The position numbers and the translations under genes are program-made. A stretch of DNA of 29,702 nucleotides from JAGTVG01 sp964389805 (lineage in GTDB: Bacteria > Bacteroidota > Bacteroidia > Cytophagales > Cyclobacteriaceae): positions 1 through 29,702 of the forward strand of contig CAYMFU010000078.1 in the NCBI GenBank assembly GCA_964389805.1, in the 5' to 3' direction. The notes beneath the pieces were generated by a model. That model did not search any database and was not told where the DNA came from. It was given only the letters and a program-made list of their open reading frames with translations. Numbering within the stretch: the first letter of the stretch is position 1; every line of letters starts with the position of its first letter. Positions 8,376 to 16,969 of this stretch are shown in pieces.

Positions 8376-10046
8376 CTATACCTTTAATGAAAATTCTTGT
8401 GCTACTCCCTCAGCTATTTCATAACCTGCATCCGCATGCCTTATCACGCCTAGTGCGGGATCATTCCTTAACACCCTTTTGATATTTTCTTCAGCCTCCT
8501 TAGATCCGTCCACGAGCAATACCATTCCCGCATGTTGTGAGTAACCCATACCAACACCTCCCCCATGATGAAAGGAAACCCAGGTAGCCCCACTACTAGT
8601 ATTGGCCAACAGGTTCAGCAGCGGCCAATCAGATATTGCATCACTCCCGTCAATCATACCTTCCGTTTCTCTGTAAGGAGAGGCCACTGATCCGCAATCC
8701 AGATGATCCCGGCCAATAACGATAGGTGCTTTTAATGTTCTATCTTTTACAAGTCGGTTAAAGATCAGGCCTGCCTTTTCCCTCTCTCCCATGCCAAGCC
8801 AACATATTCTACTTGGAAGTCCCTGGAAAGTCACTTTCTCTCTTGCCTGCTGAATCCAGTTGATCATCTTATTGTTCTCCGGAAAATGCTTGATCAGGGC
8901 CTCATCGGTTTCGTAAATATCCGAAGGATCCCCAGATAAAGCTGCCCATCTAAAGGGACCCTTGCCTTCACAGAATTGAGGCCTGATGAACTCGGGAACA
9001 AATCCTTTATAATTAAAGGCATTAGGCTCACCACCCTGTTTAGCAAATTCTCTCAGGTTATTGCCATAGTCAAAAGTAATGCTGCCCCTTGATTGCATTT
9101 CAAGCACGAGTCCAACATGTCTGGCCATACTTTTCAGGGATTTTTCTTTATAAAGAACTGAATTCCCTATTCTAAGTTCAAACGCCTCATCCAATGAATA
9201 ACCATTGGGAATATATCCATTTAAAGGATCATGTGCAGAGGTCTGATCAGTAAGAATGTCCGGAATGACCTCATCTTTCAATAACTTTTCCAGCAAATCT
9301 CCAATGTCCGAAACCAGGCCAATTGATACCGGATTACCCTTTTCCTTTGCTTCCAAGGCCCAATCCCTTGCCTCTTCATATGAATAAGTCATTTTGTCAA
9401 TATATCGGGTATGAAGTCTTTTCTCAATTCGTGCAGGATCGACATCAGCGCCTAAAAATGTGGCTCCTGCTATAGTCGCAGCTAAGGGTTGTGCTCCACC
9501 CATGCCACCTAATCCTCCTGAAACAAGTAATTTATGCCTGAGGTCTCCATTGAAATATTTATCCCCACAGGCAGCAAAAGTCTCATAAGTACCCTGCAGA
9601 ATTCCTTGTGAACCAATATAGATCCAGCTTCCGGCAGTCATCTGACCGTACATGATCAGGTCTTTCTCTTTCAAAACGTTAAAATGATCCCAATTTGCCC
9701 ATTCTGGAACAAGATTGCTGTTAGCGATCAAAACCCTCGGTGCTTTAGAATGGGTTGGAATTATTCCTACTGGTTTACCGGATTGTACCAATAAGCTTTG
9801 ATCCTCTTCCAGTTTTAACAATATCTCGATTATTTTAAGGAGCGATTCCTTGTTCCTTGCGGCTTGCCCGGTACCCCCATAGACTATAAGGTGCGCAGGG
9901 TCTTCAGCCACCTCCTGATCCAGATTATTCAACAACATTCTAAGCGGTGCTTCCGTTTGCCACGATTTTGCATTCAGTGTATTTCCGGTCGGTGCCTTAT
10001 AATCCGGGTGGCTGGCATACGTATTAACGAATTCCGAATAAGTCAT
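8376..10046 (-). CDS. hutU: Urocanate hydratase
   Basis: 556 residues, the standard length. It adds water to urocanate to give 4-imidazolone-5-propionate and uses tightly bound NAD+ as an electrophile. The nucleotide-binding stretch GGLGGMGGAQPLA is near residue 176. The conserved QGLPSRICWLGMGER carries Cys415, equivalent to the active-site Cys410 of the Pseudomonas enzyme. The C-terminal part with SFHHGGGVGMGYSQHAG is also family-typical. The start at 10046 overlaps the end of hutH by 23 bases, so the two are probably coupled in translation. Second gene of the hut operon; cytosolic. Confidence 0.96.
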   Translation of the reverse strand: MTYSEFVNTYASHPDYKAPTGNTLNAKSWQTEAPLRMLLNNLDQEVAEDPAHLIVYGGTGQAARNKESLLKIIEILLKLEEDQSLLVQSGKPVGIIPTHSKAPRVLIANSNLVPEWANWDHFNVLKEKDLIMYGQMTAGSWIYIGSQGILQGTYETFAACGDKYFNGDLRHKLLVSGGLGGMGGAQPLAATIAGATFLGADVDPARIEKRLHTRYIDKMTYSYEEARDWALEAKEKGNPVSIGLVSDIGDLLEKLLKDEVIPDILTDQTSAHDPLNGYIPNGYSLDEAFELRIGNSVLYKEKSLKSMARHVGLVLEMQSRGSITFDYGNNLREFAKQGGEPNAFNYKGFVPEFIRPQFCEGKGPFRWAALSGDPSDIYETDEALIKHFPENNKMINWIQQAREKVTFQGLPSRICWLGMGEREKAGLIFNRLVKDRTLKAPIVIGRDHLDCGSVASPYRETEGMIDGSDAISDWPLLNLLANTSSGATWVSFHHGGGVGMGYSQHAGMVLLVDGSKEAEENIKRVLRNDPALGVIRHADAGYEIAEGVAQEFSLKV

Positions 10047-11604
10047 AATAGGGTCCTTTTATATTAATATCTTCGTTTTGGGCTATGTTATATGTCAATT
10101 CAATTAAGCGTTTTGAGGTAATAATATCACGTGCCACTTCTATATCATTTGCAAATATCCTGTCCTCCTCAGCATGGTCTATCTCATCCCTTACCAGATT
10201 ATGACATGCTTCAAGAATTTTGCTTGATTTCAATGGTTTCCTATAATCGAAGGCCTGGGCCGCGCATAAAATTTCAACAGCTAGAATATATTCCAGATTA
10301 AGAATGATCTGATAAGTTTTCCTGGCACTGATTGATCCCATACTTACATGGTCTTCCTGGCCAAGAGAAGTTGGTATGCTATCAACACTAGCTGGAAACG
10401 ACAATGTTTTATTTTCGCTAACCAGGGCAGCAGAAGTATATTGAGGCATCATAAAACCCGAGTTAATCCCTGTATTTTTCATTAATAGTTCAGGCAAGCC
10501 TGCTTCTCCTCCTTTTAGTAAAAGAAAGGTACGCCTATCAGATATATTTCCAATCTCACTAGCGGCAATTCCACAGTAATCTAAAGGGAGAGCCAAGGGC
10601 TGGCCATGAAAATTACCGCCGCTAATCGTTGTATCCTTATCAAAAATCACCGGATTATCAGTGACGGAGTTTAGCTCAATAATCGATTGTTCTTTTAAAT
10701 GCAGCCAGGCATCTCTGGAAGCCCCATGAACTTGCGGCATACACCGAATGGAATATGGGTCCTGTACCCGCCCACACTGCTCATGTGAAGCTACCATTTC
10801 TGAGTTTTTTAACAAATTCCTTAATCTGTAAGCCACATGTTGACTTCCATTAAATGGCCTCAGCATATGCAATTTTTTATCAAATGGCTTAGCAGATCCA
10901 AGAAGCCCTTCAAGAGTCATTGCCCCGATAATATCGGCCGCTTCAAGACATATAAAGAACCTATCCAATATTTCCACTGTATATGCTCCAATAAATTGGG
11001 TTCCATTAATTAATGCCAGACCTTCCTTTGCTCCCAGCGTAATAGGTTCGAGATTTTCCTTTTTATATACAGAATGGGTTTCAACATATGCTCCATTGTA
11101 AAATAATTTGCCCAATCCTATCAGGGGCAGAAATAAATGAGCAAGAGGAGCAAGATCTCCGGAAGCTCCCAGCGATCCTTTTGTGGGTACATATGGTAGA
11201 TAATCTTTCTCTAACAGCCACATTATTCGCCGGATCACGTTCAATGATATCCCTGAGAATCCAAATGAAAGCGAGTGGATTTTCATTATGAGCATGAGCT
11301 TCGTAATAGATAAAGGTACTGGTTCTCCAACCCCTACACTATGACTTCGAATCAGATTGTCCTGTAGTTTCTGAGTATTTTCACAGGAAATTATGGTACG
11401 GCACAAGGAGCCAAAACCAGTGTTAATTCCATAAACTACTTTTCCCTCCTTAACAATAGCGGCAATGTGATCATGGCTTTTCTGGATTTTTTCAATTATC
11501 TTTTTAGATAGTTCTCCTTTTAATATACCCTGGCTAATTTTTATTGCCTTTAATGGTGTTAAATTATCTTCACCATAAAAAAATATTCCTTTATTAGAAG
11601 GCAT
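10024..11604 (-). CDS. hutH: Histidine ammonia-lyase
   Basis: 526 residues, slightly longer than the usual 505-510. It removes ammonia from L-histidine to give urocanate. The MIO electrophile forms from Ala147-Ser148-Gly149 in GSLGASGDLAPLAHL. The catalytic Tyr is in VVYGINTGFG (Tyr58). Other family stretches are LINGTQ near residue 207, QDPYSIRCMPQVHG near 290, and NPVIF/SGGNFHG near 325-340. It is the first gene of the hut operon, and its 3' end overlaps hutU. The promoter core (11625-11632) sits in the stop codon region of the upstream SDR gene, so hut may have its own promoter or be read through from the SDR gene. Confidence 0.96.
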   Translation of the reverse strand: MPSNKGIFFYGEDNLTPLKAIKISQGILKGELSKKIIEKIQKSHDHIAAIVKEGKVVYGINTGFGSLCRTIISCENTQKLQDNLIRSHSVGVGEPVPLSITKLMLIMKIHSLSFGFSGISLNVIRRIMWLLEKDYLPYVPTKGSLGASGDLAPLAHLFLPLIGLGKLFYNGAYVETHSVYKKENLEPITLGAKEGLALINGTQFIGAYTVEILDRFFICLEAADIIGAMTLEGLLGSAKPFDKKLHMLRPFNGSQHVAYRLRNLLKNSEMVASHEQCGRVQDPYSIRCMPQVHGASRDAWLHLKEQSIIELNSVTDNPVIFDKDTTISGGNFHGQPLALPLDYCGIAASEIGNISDRRTFLLLKGGEAGLPELLMKNTGINSGFMMPQYTSAALVSENKTLSFPASVDSIPTSLGQEDHVSMGSISARKTYQIILNLEYILAVEILCAAQAFDYRKPLKSSKILEACHNLVRDEIDHAEEDRIFANDIEVARDIITSKRLIELTYNIAQNEDINIKGPYYDLFGIR

Positions 11605-11624
11605 AAATGTTCAGTTTAATAAAA

Positions 11625-11632
11625 CAAATTTA
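11625..11632 (-). promoter_or_regulatory. Promoter -7 box candidate for the hut operon
   Basis: On the minus strand TAAATTTG matches TAnnTTTG and lies 20 bases before the hutH ATG. It overlaps the stop codon of the SDR gene (11630-11632). A TTTG upstream (11646-11649) is only 13 bases away, shorter than a normal -33 spacing, so the call is tentative. Confidence 0.35.
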
Positions 11633-12427
11633 GGTATAGGAATTGCAAATATCATAGAGCTCTTCAACTGATTTTCTATTTTGGCTGAATTGACAATGTT
11701 CTATTCGCCGGTGGGCGTAATATTTCCCGGATTCTAAATTTTCAAATGCCTGTGATGATAGCCAAACCGGTGTACTGGCTCCTTCATCCGGTGTTTCATG
11801 TCCACCAAATCCCAGGTTATTACTTAGCTGTGAATTTACATCACCAGGGTGGCATGATACAACAGCCACCTTTTGTCCAGCCAGTCTTTCTGCAAACGCC
11901 TTACTTATCATACGGTTTGCTTGTTTGGATTGCCTGTAAGCTATATCATTATTATAATGTCGATTCTTGAATTCAAGGTCCTCCATATTTAATCCACCGG
12001 CCCAATAGCTGGCTACGTTGATAATTCTTGATGGAGCTGATTGAATTAAGCGTTCCGTAAAAGCTTGTATCATCCAGAAGTATCCCAATACATTGGTAGC
12101 AAACTGTAATTCTATTCCTTCATTGTTTTCCTGTCGTGACCTTGGTGTGACAGCTGCATTGTTTACAAGTATATGAAGTGGATCTTTCCATTCCCTCGCG
12201 AATTGAAAAATCTCATCTCTATTTGAAAGATCGACAATTTTATAAATTACATTTTGATTACCGGTTTCAGTCCTGATCTCATTTATGACAGATTTGGCTT
12301 TATTTTCATTCCGCACGACAAGAACCACAATATAGTTATGGTCTAGTGCGATATTTCGTGCTATGGCCCTACCAATAGCTCCAGTGGCTCCCGTAACAAA
12401 GGCTACTATATTTCCGGAATCTTTCAT
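11630..12427 (-). CDS. Short-chain dehydrogenase/reductase (retinol-dehydrogenase-like)
   Basis: 265 residues, classical SDR size. Rossmann motif TGATGAIGRA at about 14-23 binds NAD(P). NNAAVTPR near residue 88 is the NNAG-like structural motif. Catalytic residues are Ser in NVASYWAG, then Tyr and Lys in the YRQSK motif. The tail with CHPGDVNSQL matches the branch that includes animal retinol dehydrogenases 11-14 and WWOX. The substrate is unknown, probably a lipophilic alcohol or carbonyl. No signal peptide; cytosolic. It ends 25 bases upstream of hutH on the same strand, but nothing in the family suggests a histidine-related role. Two perfect 16-bp direct repeats lie just upstream of its start. 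Confidence 0.85.
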   Translation of the reverse strand: MKDSGNIVAFVTGATGAIGRAIARNIALDHNYIVVLVVRNENKAKSVINEIRTETGNQNVIYKIVDLSNRDEIFQFAREWKDPLHILVNNAAVTPRSRQENNEGIELQFATNVLGYFWMIQAFTERLIQSAPSRIINVASYWAGGLNMEDLEFKNRHYNNDIAYRQSKQANRMISKAFAERLAGQKVAVVSCHPGDVNSQLSNNLGFGGHETPDEGASTPVWLSSQAFENLESGKYYAHRRIEHCQFSQNRKSVEELYDICNSYT

Positions 12428-12434
12428 TGCATAT

Positions 12435-12473
12435 AATATAAATTATTAAAATATAACAATATAAATTATTAAA
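12435..12473. repeat. Two perfect 16-bp direct repeats upstream of the SDR gene
   Basis: AATATAAATTATTAAA occurs at 12435-12450 and again at 12458-12473, identical in all 16 positions, with a 23-base period (about two helical turns). The first copy starts eight bases before the SDR start codon on the minus strand. Such spacing suits two protein dimers bound on one face of the helix. AT-rich composition makes chance or slippage possible. Confidence 0.6.
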
Positions 12474-12671
12474 TGAAATGATAAAACCTGGATAATAGAG
12501 TGCTGAAATTATAAAGGATTATTTATCTTTATTCAACAGGTAATAATATTATTTAATTTTTAGGTTCAGTTTATCTTAAAAGAAAAAATAAATACGATAA
12601 CTATCGCCTCCGAGAAAGTCGGTTGGATTTCCATTTTTACGAACGCTGTATTATTTGGCTTTAAGTATTGG

Positions 12672-13445
12672 GTGGGATTAATGACTGGCTCAGTGGGCTT
12701 GATTGCAGATGCCTGGCATACTCTTTCTGATTCTTTGTCTTCTGTCGTAGTATTAATTGGACTTAAAGCTTCTAAAAAACCTCCGGATAAAGAACACCCG
12801 TATGGACATGGCCGTGCTGAACTAGCATCTACTTTATTGATAGGTATTGTTCTGGCCTTGATCGGAGTCAATTTTTTCAGGGAATCCATCGATCGTTTGA
12901 TTAATAGGGAATCTGTTGTATTTGGATTTTGGGCAAAGGCAATAACCCTTATTTCCATATTAGCTAAAGAAGGTCTTGCTCAAATATCTTTTTATGCGGG
13001 ACGTAAAAATAATTCACCAAGCCTCAGGGCTGATGGCTGGCACCATCGAAGTGACGCTTTATCATCGGTAATCATCCTTTTCGGAATTTTTTTCGGGGCA
13101 AGTTTCTGGTGGATGGATGGTGTTTTGGGATTAATTGTATCCGCTTTGATCTTGTATGCAAGTTACGATATAATAAAAACATCAATAGGTGAAATCATTG
13201 GTAAATCAGCAGATGAAAAAACGATTAAAGAAATTCGAGATCTTGTCGATTCCAACATAGACCGTGAAGTGCATTTGCACCATGTCCATATGCACATTTA
13301 CGGGAACCACAAGGAATTAACATGTCATATTAAATTACCACCCAACATGCCCCTTCAGAAAGCACATGATATTGCCAATCATATTGAAGACCAGATTCGA
13401 GTGCATATGAATATTGAAGCCACTATCCACATGGAACCGCTCTAG
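12672..13445 (+). CDS. Cation diffusion facilitator (CDF) family transporter
   Basis: CDF proteins are inner-membrane proton antiporters that export Zn2+, Fe2+, Co2+ or Mn2+. Counting from GTG 12672: DAWHTLSD (Asp13, His16, Asp20) and DGWHHRSDA (Asp121, His124, Asp128) form the D/H-x3-D metal sites of TM2 and TM5. EHPYGHG at 41-47 is the usual TM2-TM3 loop. A His-rich cytosolic domain ends the protein (HLHHVHMHIYG near 200-210). The HD-HD layout points to zinc. GTG 12672 is the first conventional start in the frame, but it removes TM1. The same frame is open from 12564 and encodes a clear TM1 (SIFTNAVLFGFKYW), giving about 290 residues, the family norm, if translation begins at ATC 12573 or ATA 12588. 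Treat the 5' end as unresolved. Confidence 0.85.
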   Translation: MGLMTGSVGLIADAWHTLSDSLSSVVVLIGLKASKKPPDKEHPYGHGRAELASTLLIGIVLALIGVNFFRESIDRLINRESVVFGFWAKAITLISILAKEGLAQISFYAGRKNNSPSLRADGWHHRSDALSSVIILFGIFFGASFWWMDGVLGLIVSALILYASYDIIKTSIGEIIGKSADEKTIKEIRDLVDSNIDREVHLHHVHMHIYGNHKELTCHIKLPPNMPLQKAHDIANHIEDQIRVHMNIEATIHMEPL

Positions 13446-13469
13446 GGAATTTTTATTTATAATGAGAAT

Positions 13470-14462
13470 TTATGCGGGCATCAGGCGATCAATCTCTTCC
13501 AATTCTTCATTTGAGAACTCCAGGTTATTCAAACATGCCAGGCTATTTTTCAATTGTGAGACTGAACTTGCACCTATTAATGCAGAGGTGATCCTGGAAT
13601 CACGAAGTATCCATGACAGAGACATTTGGGCTAATGATTGTCCTCTTTTTTGGGCGATTTTGTCCAGATCAACCAGTTTTTGAACCAATTCAATTGTAAT
13701 CGAAGACTTTTGAAGAAATCCATGCGATTTATCTGCCCGTGAATCCTTAGGTATCCCTTTAATATACTTATTCGTCAGTAATCCCTGTGCGAGTGGTGAG
13801 AATGGAATACAGCCTATCCCTTTCTGTTCCAGAACATCCAGTAATCCATTTTCAAGCTCCCTGACCATCATGGAATATTTCGGCTGATGTATTAAGCATT
13901 TGGAACCTATAGATTCTACTAATTCAACAGCTTCGGTAGTTTGTTGGGGATCATAATTAGATAGGCCTATATATAAAGCCTTTCCTTGTCTGACAATTTG
14001 GTCAAGAGCGGCCATTGTTTCTTCAAAAGGAGTATCCGGATCCGGCCTGTGCGAATAAAAAATATCCACATATTCTAATCCCATTCTTTTAAGACTTTGA
14101 TCAAGGCTGGCGATCAGGTATTTTTTTGAGCCCCATTCACCATATGGTCCAGGCCACATGTAATAACCCGCTTTGGTAGAAATTATGATTTCATCCCGGT
14201 AACTTGAGAGCTCTTTATTTATTACTTTACCAAAGTTGGCCTCGGCGGAACCCGGCGAAGGTCCATAATTATTTGCAAGGTCGAAGTGGGTTATCCCTTC
14301 ATTGAAGGCATTAAGAAGGATGTCTCTGGCAGTATTAAAATCATCAACATCCCCAAAATTATGCCAGAGCCCTAGTGAAATAGCTGGCAGATTAATTCCA
14401 CTCAATCCACACCTTCTATATTTCATTTCTTTATATCGATTGTCGCTTGCTATAAAACCCAT
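13470..14462 (-). CDS. Aldo/keto reductase, YghZ (L-glyceraldehyde 3-phosphate reductase)-like
   Basis: 330 residues, (beta/alpha)8 barrel NADPH enzyme. The catalytic tetrad is visible: Asp61 and Tyr66 (FDLANNYGPSPG), Lys97 (STKAGYYMWPG) and His138 (YSHRPDPDTP). The insert around YYMWPGPYGEWGSKKYL and the NYGPSPGSAE form match the YghZ/AKR14 branch, related to the potassium-channel beta subunit. YghZ in E. coli reduces L-glyceraldehyde 3-phosphate and methylglyoxal; the same role is inferred, not shown. Met13 is an alternative start. It lies 21 bases after the glutathione peroxidase gene on the same strand, which suggests a two-gene unit for peroxide and aldehyde detoxification. Convergent with the CDF gene with a 24-base gap. 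Confidence 0.85.
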   Translation of the reverse strand: MGFIASDNRYKEMKYRRCGLSGINLPAISLGLWHNFGDVDDFNTARDILLNAFNEGITHFDLANNYGPSPGSAEANFGKVINKELSSYRDEIIISTKAGYYMWPGPYGEWGSKKYLIASLDQSLKRMGLEYVDIFYSHRPDPDTPFEETMAALDQIVRQGKALYIGLSNYDPQQTTEAVELVESIGSKCLIHQPKYSMMVRELENGLLDVLEQKGIGCIPFSPLAQGLLTNKYIKGIPKDSRADKSHGFLQKSSITIELVQKLVDLDKIAQKRGQSLAQMSLSWILRDSRITSALIGASSVSQLKNSLACLNNLEFSNEELEEIDRLMPA

Positions 14463-14483
14463 TTTATTCCAATATTTATTCAG

Positions 14484-14963
14484 TCATATTAGTTTTTCAA
14501 TATAAGAAGATATTTGTGATGGTTTGACATAAGGGGCAAATCTTTTACGTACTACCCCTTTTCTATCAATCAGAAACTTTGTGAAGTTCCATTTAATTCT
14601 TTTCGATCCCAGGATCCCGGGAGCATTGGATTTTAAGAAGTTGTATAAAGGATGTGTATTTAACCCGTTAACTTCAATTTTTTCACTAAGCAAGAAGCTC
14701 ACGCCATATGTATTATCACAGAACGCCTGGATGGTTTGGTTGCTTCCCGGATCCTGGTTTTGAAACTGATTACAAGGAAAGCCAATAATTATAAATTTCT
14801 TCTGCTTATACTGTTGATATAGTCTTTCCAATCCTTCAAATTGAGGGGTGAAACCGCATTTACTGGCCGTATTCACAATAAGGATCACGTAGTCTTTATA
14901 ATCCCTTAACCTGACCTCTTGTCCTTCAATATTTTTAAAATCATAGTCAAATAGTGTTCTCAT
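14484..14963 (-). CDS. Thiol (Cys-type) glutathione peroxidase
   Basis: 159 residues, the standard length of bacterial GPx (BtuE/BsaA type). It reduces hydrogen peroxide and lipid or organic hydroperoxides. The peroxidatic Cys36 is in NTASKCGFTPQ. FPCNQF has Cys64, and Gln70 follows in the QNQDPG stretch. WNFTKFLID (Trp125, Asn126) completes the active site. A likely resolving Cys82 is in the FCDNTYGVSF stretch, so thioredoxin rather than glutathione is the expected reductant, as is known for this class. No signal peptide, so cytosolic. First gene of a probable pair with the aldo/keto reductase. Confidence 0.93.
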   Translation of the reverse strand: MRTLFDYDFKNIEGQEVRLRDYKDYVILIVNTASKCGFTPQFEGLERLYQQYKQKKFIIIGFPCNQFQNQDPGSNQTIQAFCDNTYGVSFLLSEKIEVNGLNTHPLYNFLKSNAPGILGSKRIKWNFTKFLIDRKGVVRKRFAPYVKPSQISSYIEKLI

Positions 14964-15082
14964 GATCCAATTAGTATTGACCCAACAATACCATTAATTT
15001 GAATATTAAATAACAAAAAAAGTAACCTGATTGTTTTTATTGATTGCTATCTATGAAGAATTCTTAGATCTCAACCGCTTCC

Positions 15083-16414
15083 CTAAAGATTGAAAATGTG
15101 ATTATTCAATTCTTTAAGCGTATCGTTTTTAAATTTAGTATCCACTAGAATTGAAATATTATAACGGCTGCCACCGTAGGAAATCATCCGAACTGGTACA
15201 TTTTCCATAGCCTGGAAGACCTTTTGAAGAATTTCCTCCTTTTCGACAATCTTATTTCCTACAATGCATATTATGGTCTGGTTGGTATCCACTACAACAT
15301 CTCCGAAATTATCCAACTCTTCCATTATGGGCTTAAGATGCGTTGAATCATCAATTGTAAGAGATACAGCAACCTCTGAAGTCGATATCATATCAATAGG
15401 TGTACGATAATTCTCAAAGATCTGAAAAATCTTCCTGAGGAATCCATATGCCATTAGCATTCGGCTGGATTTGATTTTAATGGCTGTAATTCCATCCTTC
15501 GCGGCCACCGCCTTGATTTTTTTCTCTTCCTCTATGTCACTAATAAAGGTTCCATAAGCATCAGGCTCCATGGTATTTTTCAACCGTACCGGGATATTAT
15601 ATTTCTGTGCCGGCCATATAGAACTGGGATGCAGGATCTTCGCACCGAAATAAGCCAACTCAGCGGCTTCGTTAAACGAAAGATTGGAAATAGCATACGT
15701 TTTTTCGACTATCCTGGGATCATTGTTATGCATTCCATCAATATCCGTCCAAATCTGGACTTCCGGGGAATTGATTGCTGCACCAATCAATGTAGCTGTG
15801 TAATCGCTTCCGCCGCGCTGAAGATTATCGATTTCTCTTTCATGGTTCCGGCATATATAACCCTGTGTAACAAATATACCCGTATGCCTGTTTTGATCTA
15901 AAATACTGGATAATTTATCATTTATAAATGTTATATCAGGCTCTTTATCTTCATCTATATACATAAAATCCAAAGCATTGATCAGTATTGAATTAATCCC
16001 TTGTTCCTCCAGGTAAAATGCAAAAATCTTAGTAGACATCAGTTCACCCTGTGCAAGCAGCTCATTGTTTAGCCTTTTATTGAAGAATGATTTAAGAAGA
16101 CCATTCATAAAATCAAAATGTATATTGATGCTTTCGATGGCAGATTCTTTATAACGATCCTCCGAATACAAAGTATCAATAAAAGCTTGGTAGTGATTAC
16201 TTAATTTCAGGATAAGATCTCTGGCTTTATCAACTTCCTTATCCAACAATCTCTTTCCAATTTCAACAAGTGCATTTGTGGTTCCGGAAAGAGCTGAAAG
16301 AACAATTATTTTACGGTCAGGATCATGGGTAATCAACCTGGCTATGTGTTGCATCCTTTCAGGTTTTCCAACAGAACTTCCCCCAAACTTTAATGTTTTC
16401 ATCTTGGTAAACAA
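15083..16414 (-). CDS. lysC: Aspartate kinase (monofunctional)
   Basis: 443 residues. It phosphorylates L-aspartate with ATP, the first step to lysine, threonine and methionine. Residues about 5-290 are the amino-acid-kinase domain, with the ATP/substrate motif KFGGSSVGK at 9-17, the Arg-Gly-Gly-Ser-Asp-Tyr-Thr-Ala stretch near 205 and the TDIDGMHNNDPR stretch near 228. Two ACT domains follow (about 305-440); STSEVAVSLTIDD is the typical effector-binding strand, so feedback control by lysine or threonine is expected. There is no homoserine-dehydrogenase half. It begins four bases after ribH, so the two are co-transcribed. The second Met (residue 5, four residues before KFGGSS) is an equally plausible start. 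Confidence 0.93.
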   Translation of the reverse strand: MFTKMKTLKFGGSSVGKPERMQHIARLITHDPDRKIIVLSALSGTTNALVEIGKRLLDKEVDKARDLILKLSNHYQAFIDTLYSEDRYKESAIESINIHFDFMNGLLKSFFNKRLNNELLAQGELMSTKIFAFYLEEQGINSILINALDFMYIDEDKEPDITFINDKLSSILDQNRHTGIFVTQGYICRNHEREIDNLQRGGSDYTATLIGAAINSPEVQIWTDIDGMHNNDPRIVEKTYAISNLSFNEAAELAYFGAKILHPSSIWPAQKYNIPVRLKNTMEPDAYGTFISDIEEEKKIKAVAAKDGITAIKIKSSRMLMAYGFLRKIFQIFENYRTPIDMISTSEVAVSLTIDDSTHLKPIMEELDNFGDVVVDTNQTIICIVGNKIVEKEEILQKVFQAMENVPVRMISYGGSRYNISILVDTKFKNDTLKELNNHIFNL

Positions 16415-16418
16415 TCAA

Positions 16419-16895
16419 TTAAGAGTTTAACATTTTTATAGCAGTAACAGCAGCTTCATCTCCTTTATTACCGTATTTTCCTCCGGCTCTGTCGAGAGCC
16501 TGCTGAAATGTGTCAGTAGTTAATACTCCAAAGATTATTGGTTTATCGTATCTAAGAGTGACATCTTTTAATCCCTGAGCCACCGACTGGCATATAAATT
16601 CAAAATGTCTTGTCTCTCCCTGTATTACACAACCCAAACAAATAACTGCATCGACACTTTTCTTTTGAGCCATCTTTTGAGCCCCAAGGCTTAATTCAAA
16701 ACTTCCTGGAACATACGCTTTCATGATATTCTCTTTTTGAATACCATTTTGGATCAATGTGTTATAAGCACCCTCGTATAAAGAATCCGTTATTTCTTCA
16801 TTCCATTCTGAGATGACAATGGCGATTTGCTTTGAAGAATTATCTGGGGTATTTCCTACACTTTTACCGCTGAGGTTTTTTTCTTTTGTTGCCAT
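16419..16895 (-). CDS. ribH: 6,7-dimethyl-8-ribityllumazine synthase
   Basis: 158 residues, normal length. It condenses 5-amino-6-ribitylaminouracil with dihydroxybutanone phosphate, the step before riboflavin; cytosolic 60-mer or pentamer. Family motifs: SEWNEEIT near 29-36 (substrate-stacking Trp), VPGSFELSLGAQKMA near 62-76, CLGCVIQGETRHFEF near 86-100 (catalytic His in RHFEF), and the C-terminal FGVLTTDTFQQALDRAGG. The first 20 residues are a polar leader not conserved in the family. It lies upstream of lysC with four bases between and is cut off from the TPR gene by a terminator. The rib genes for the other steps are not in this window. Confidence 0.94.
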   Translation of the reverse strand: MATKEKNLSGKSVGNTPDNSSKQIAIVISEWNEEITDSLYEGAYNTLIQNGIQKENIMKAYVPGSFELSLGAQKMAQKKSVDAVICLGCVIQGETRHFEFICQSVAQGLKDVTLRYDKPIIFGVLTTDTFQQALDRAGGKYGNKGDEAAVTAIKMLNS

Positions 16896-16914
16896 ATTAA
16901 TACAATCATTAGAT

Positions 16915-16949
16915 AAAAAAAGGGATAAAGCATCTAAGCATTATCCCTT
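16915..16949 (-). terminator. Terminator between the TPR gene and ribH
   Basis: Nine-bp perfect stem AAGGGATAA/TTATCCCTT (16920-16928 with 16941-16949), loop of 12 bases, with a U run on the minus strand (16915-16921). It lies 21 bases after the TPR stop and before the ribH start, so ribH-lysC should have its own promoter or depend on read-through. Confidence 0.7.
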
Positions 16950-16969
16950 ATATAATATTTTCAGGAACA

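Noticed and set aside
12542..12553. AATAATATTATT perfect palindrome upstream of the CDF gene
   Set aside because: Pure A/T and only 12 bases; expected by chance in such AT-rich DNA.
12566..12958. Minus-strand 130-residue frame opposite the CDF gene
   Set aside because: It is antisense to conserved transmembrane and metal-site codons of the CDF gene and has no family resemblance.
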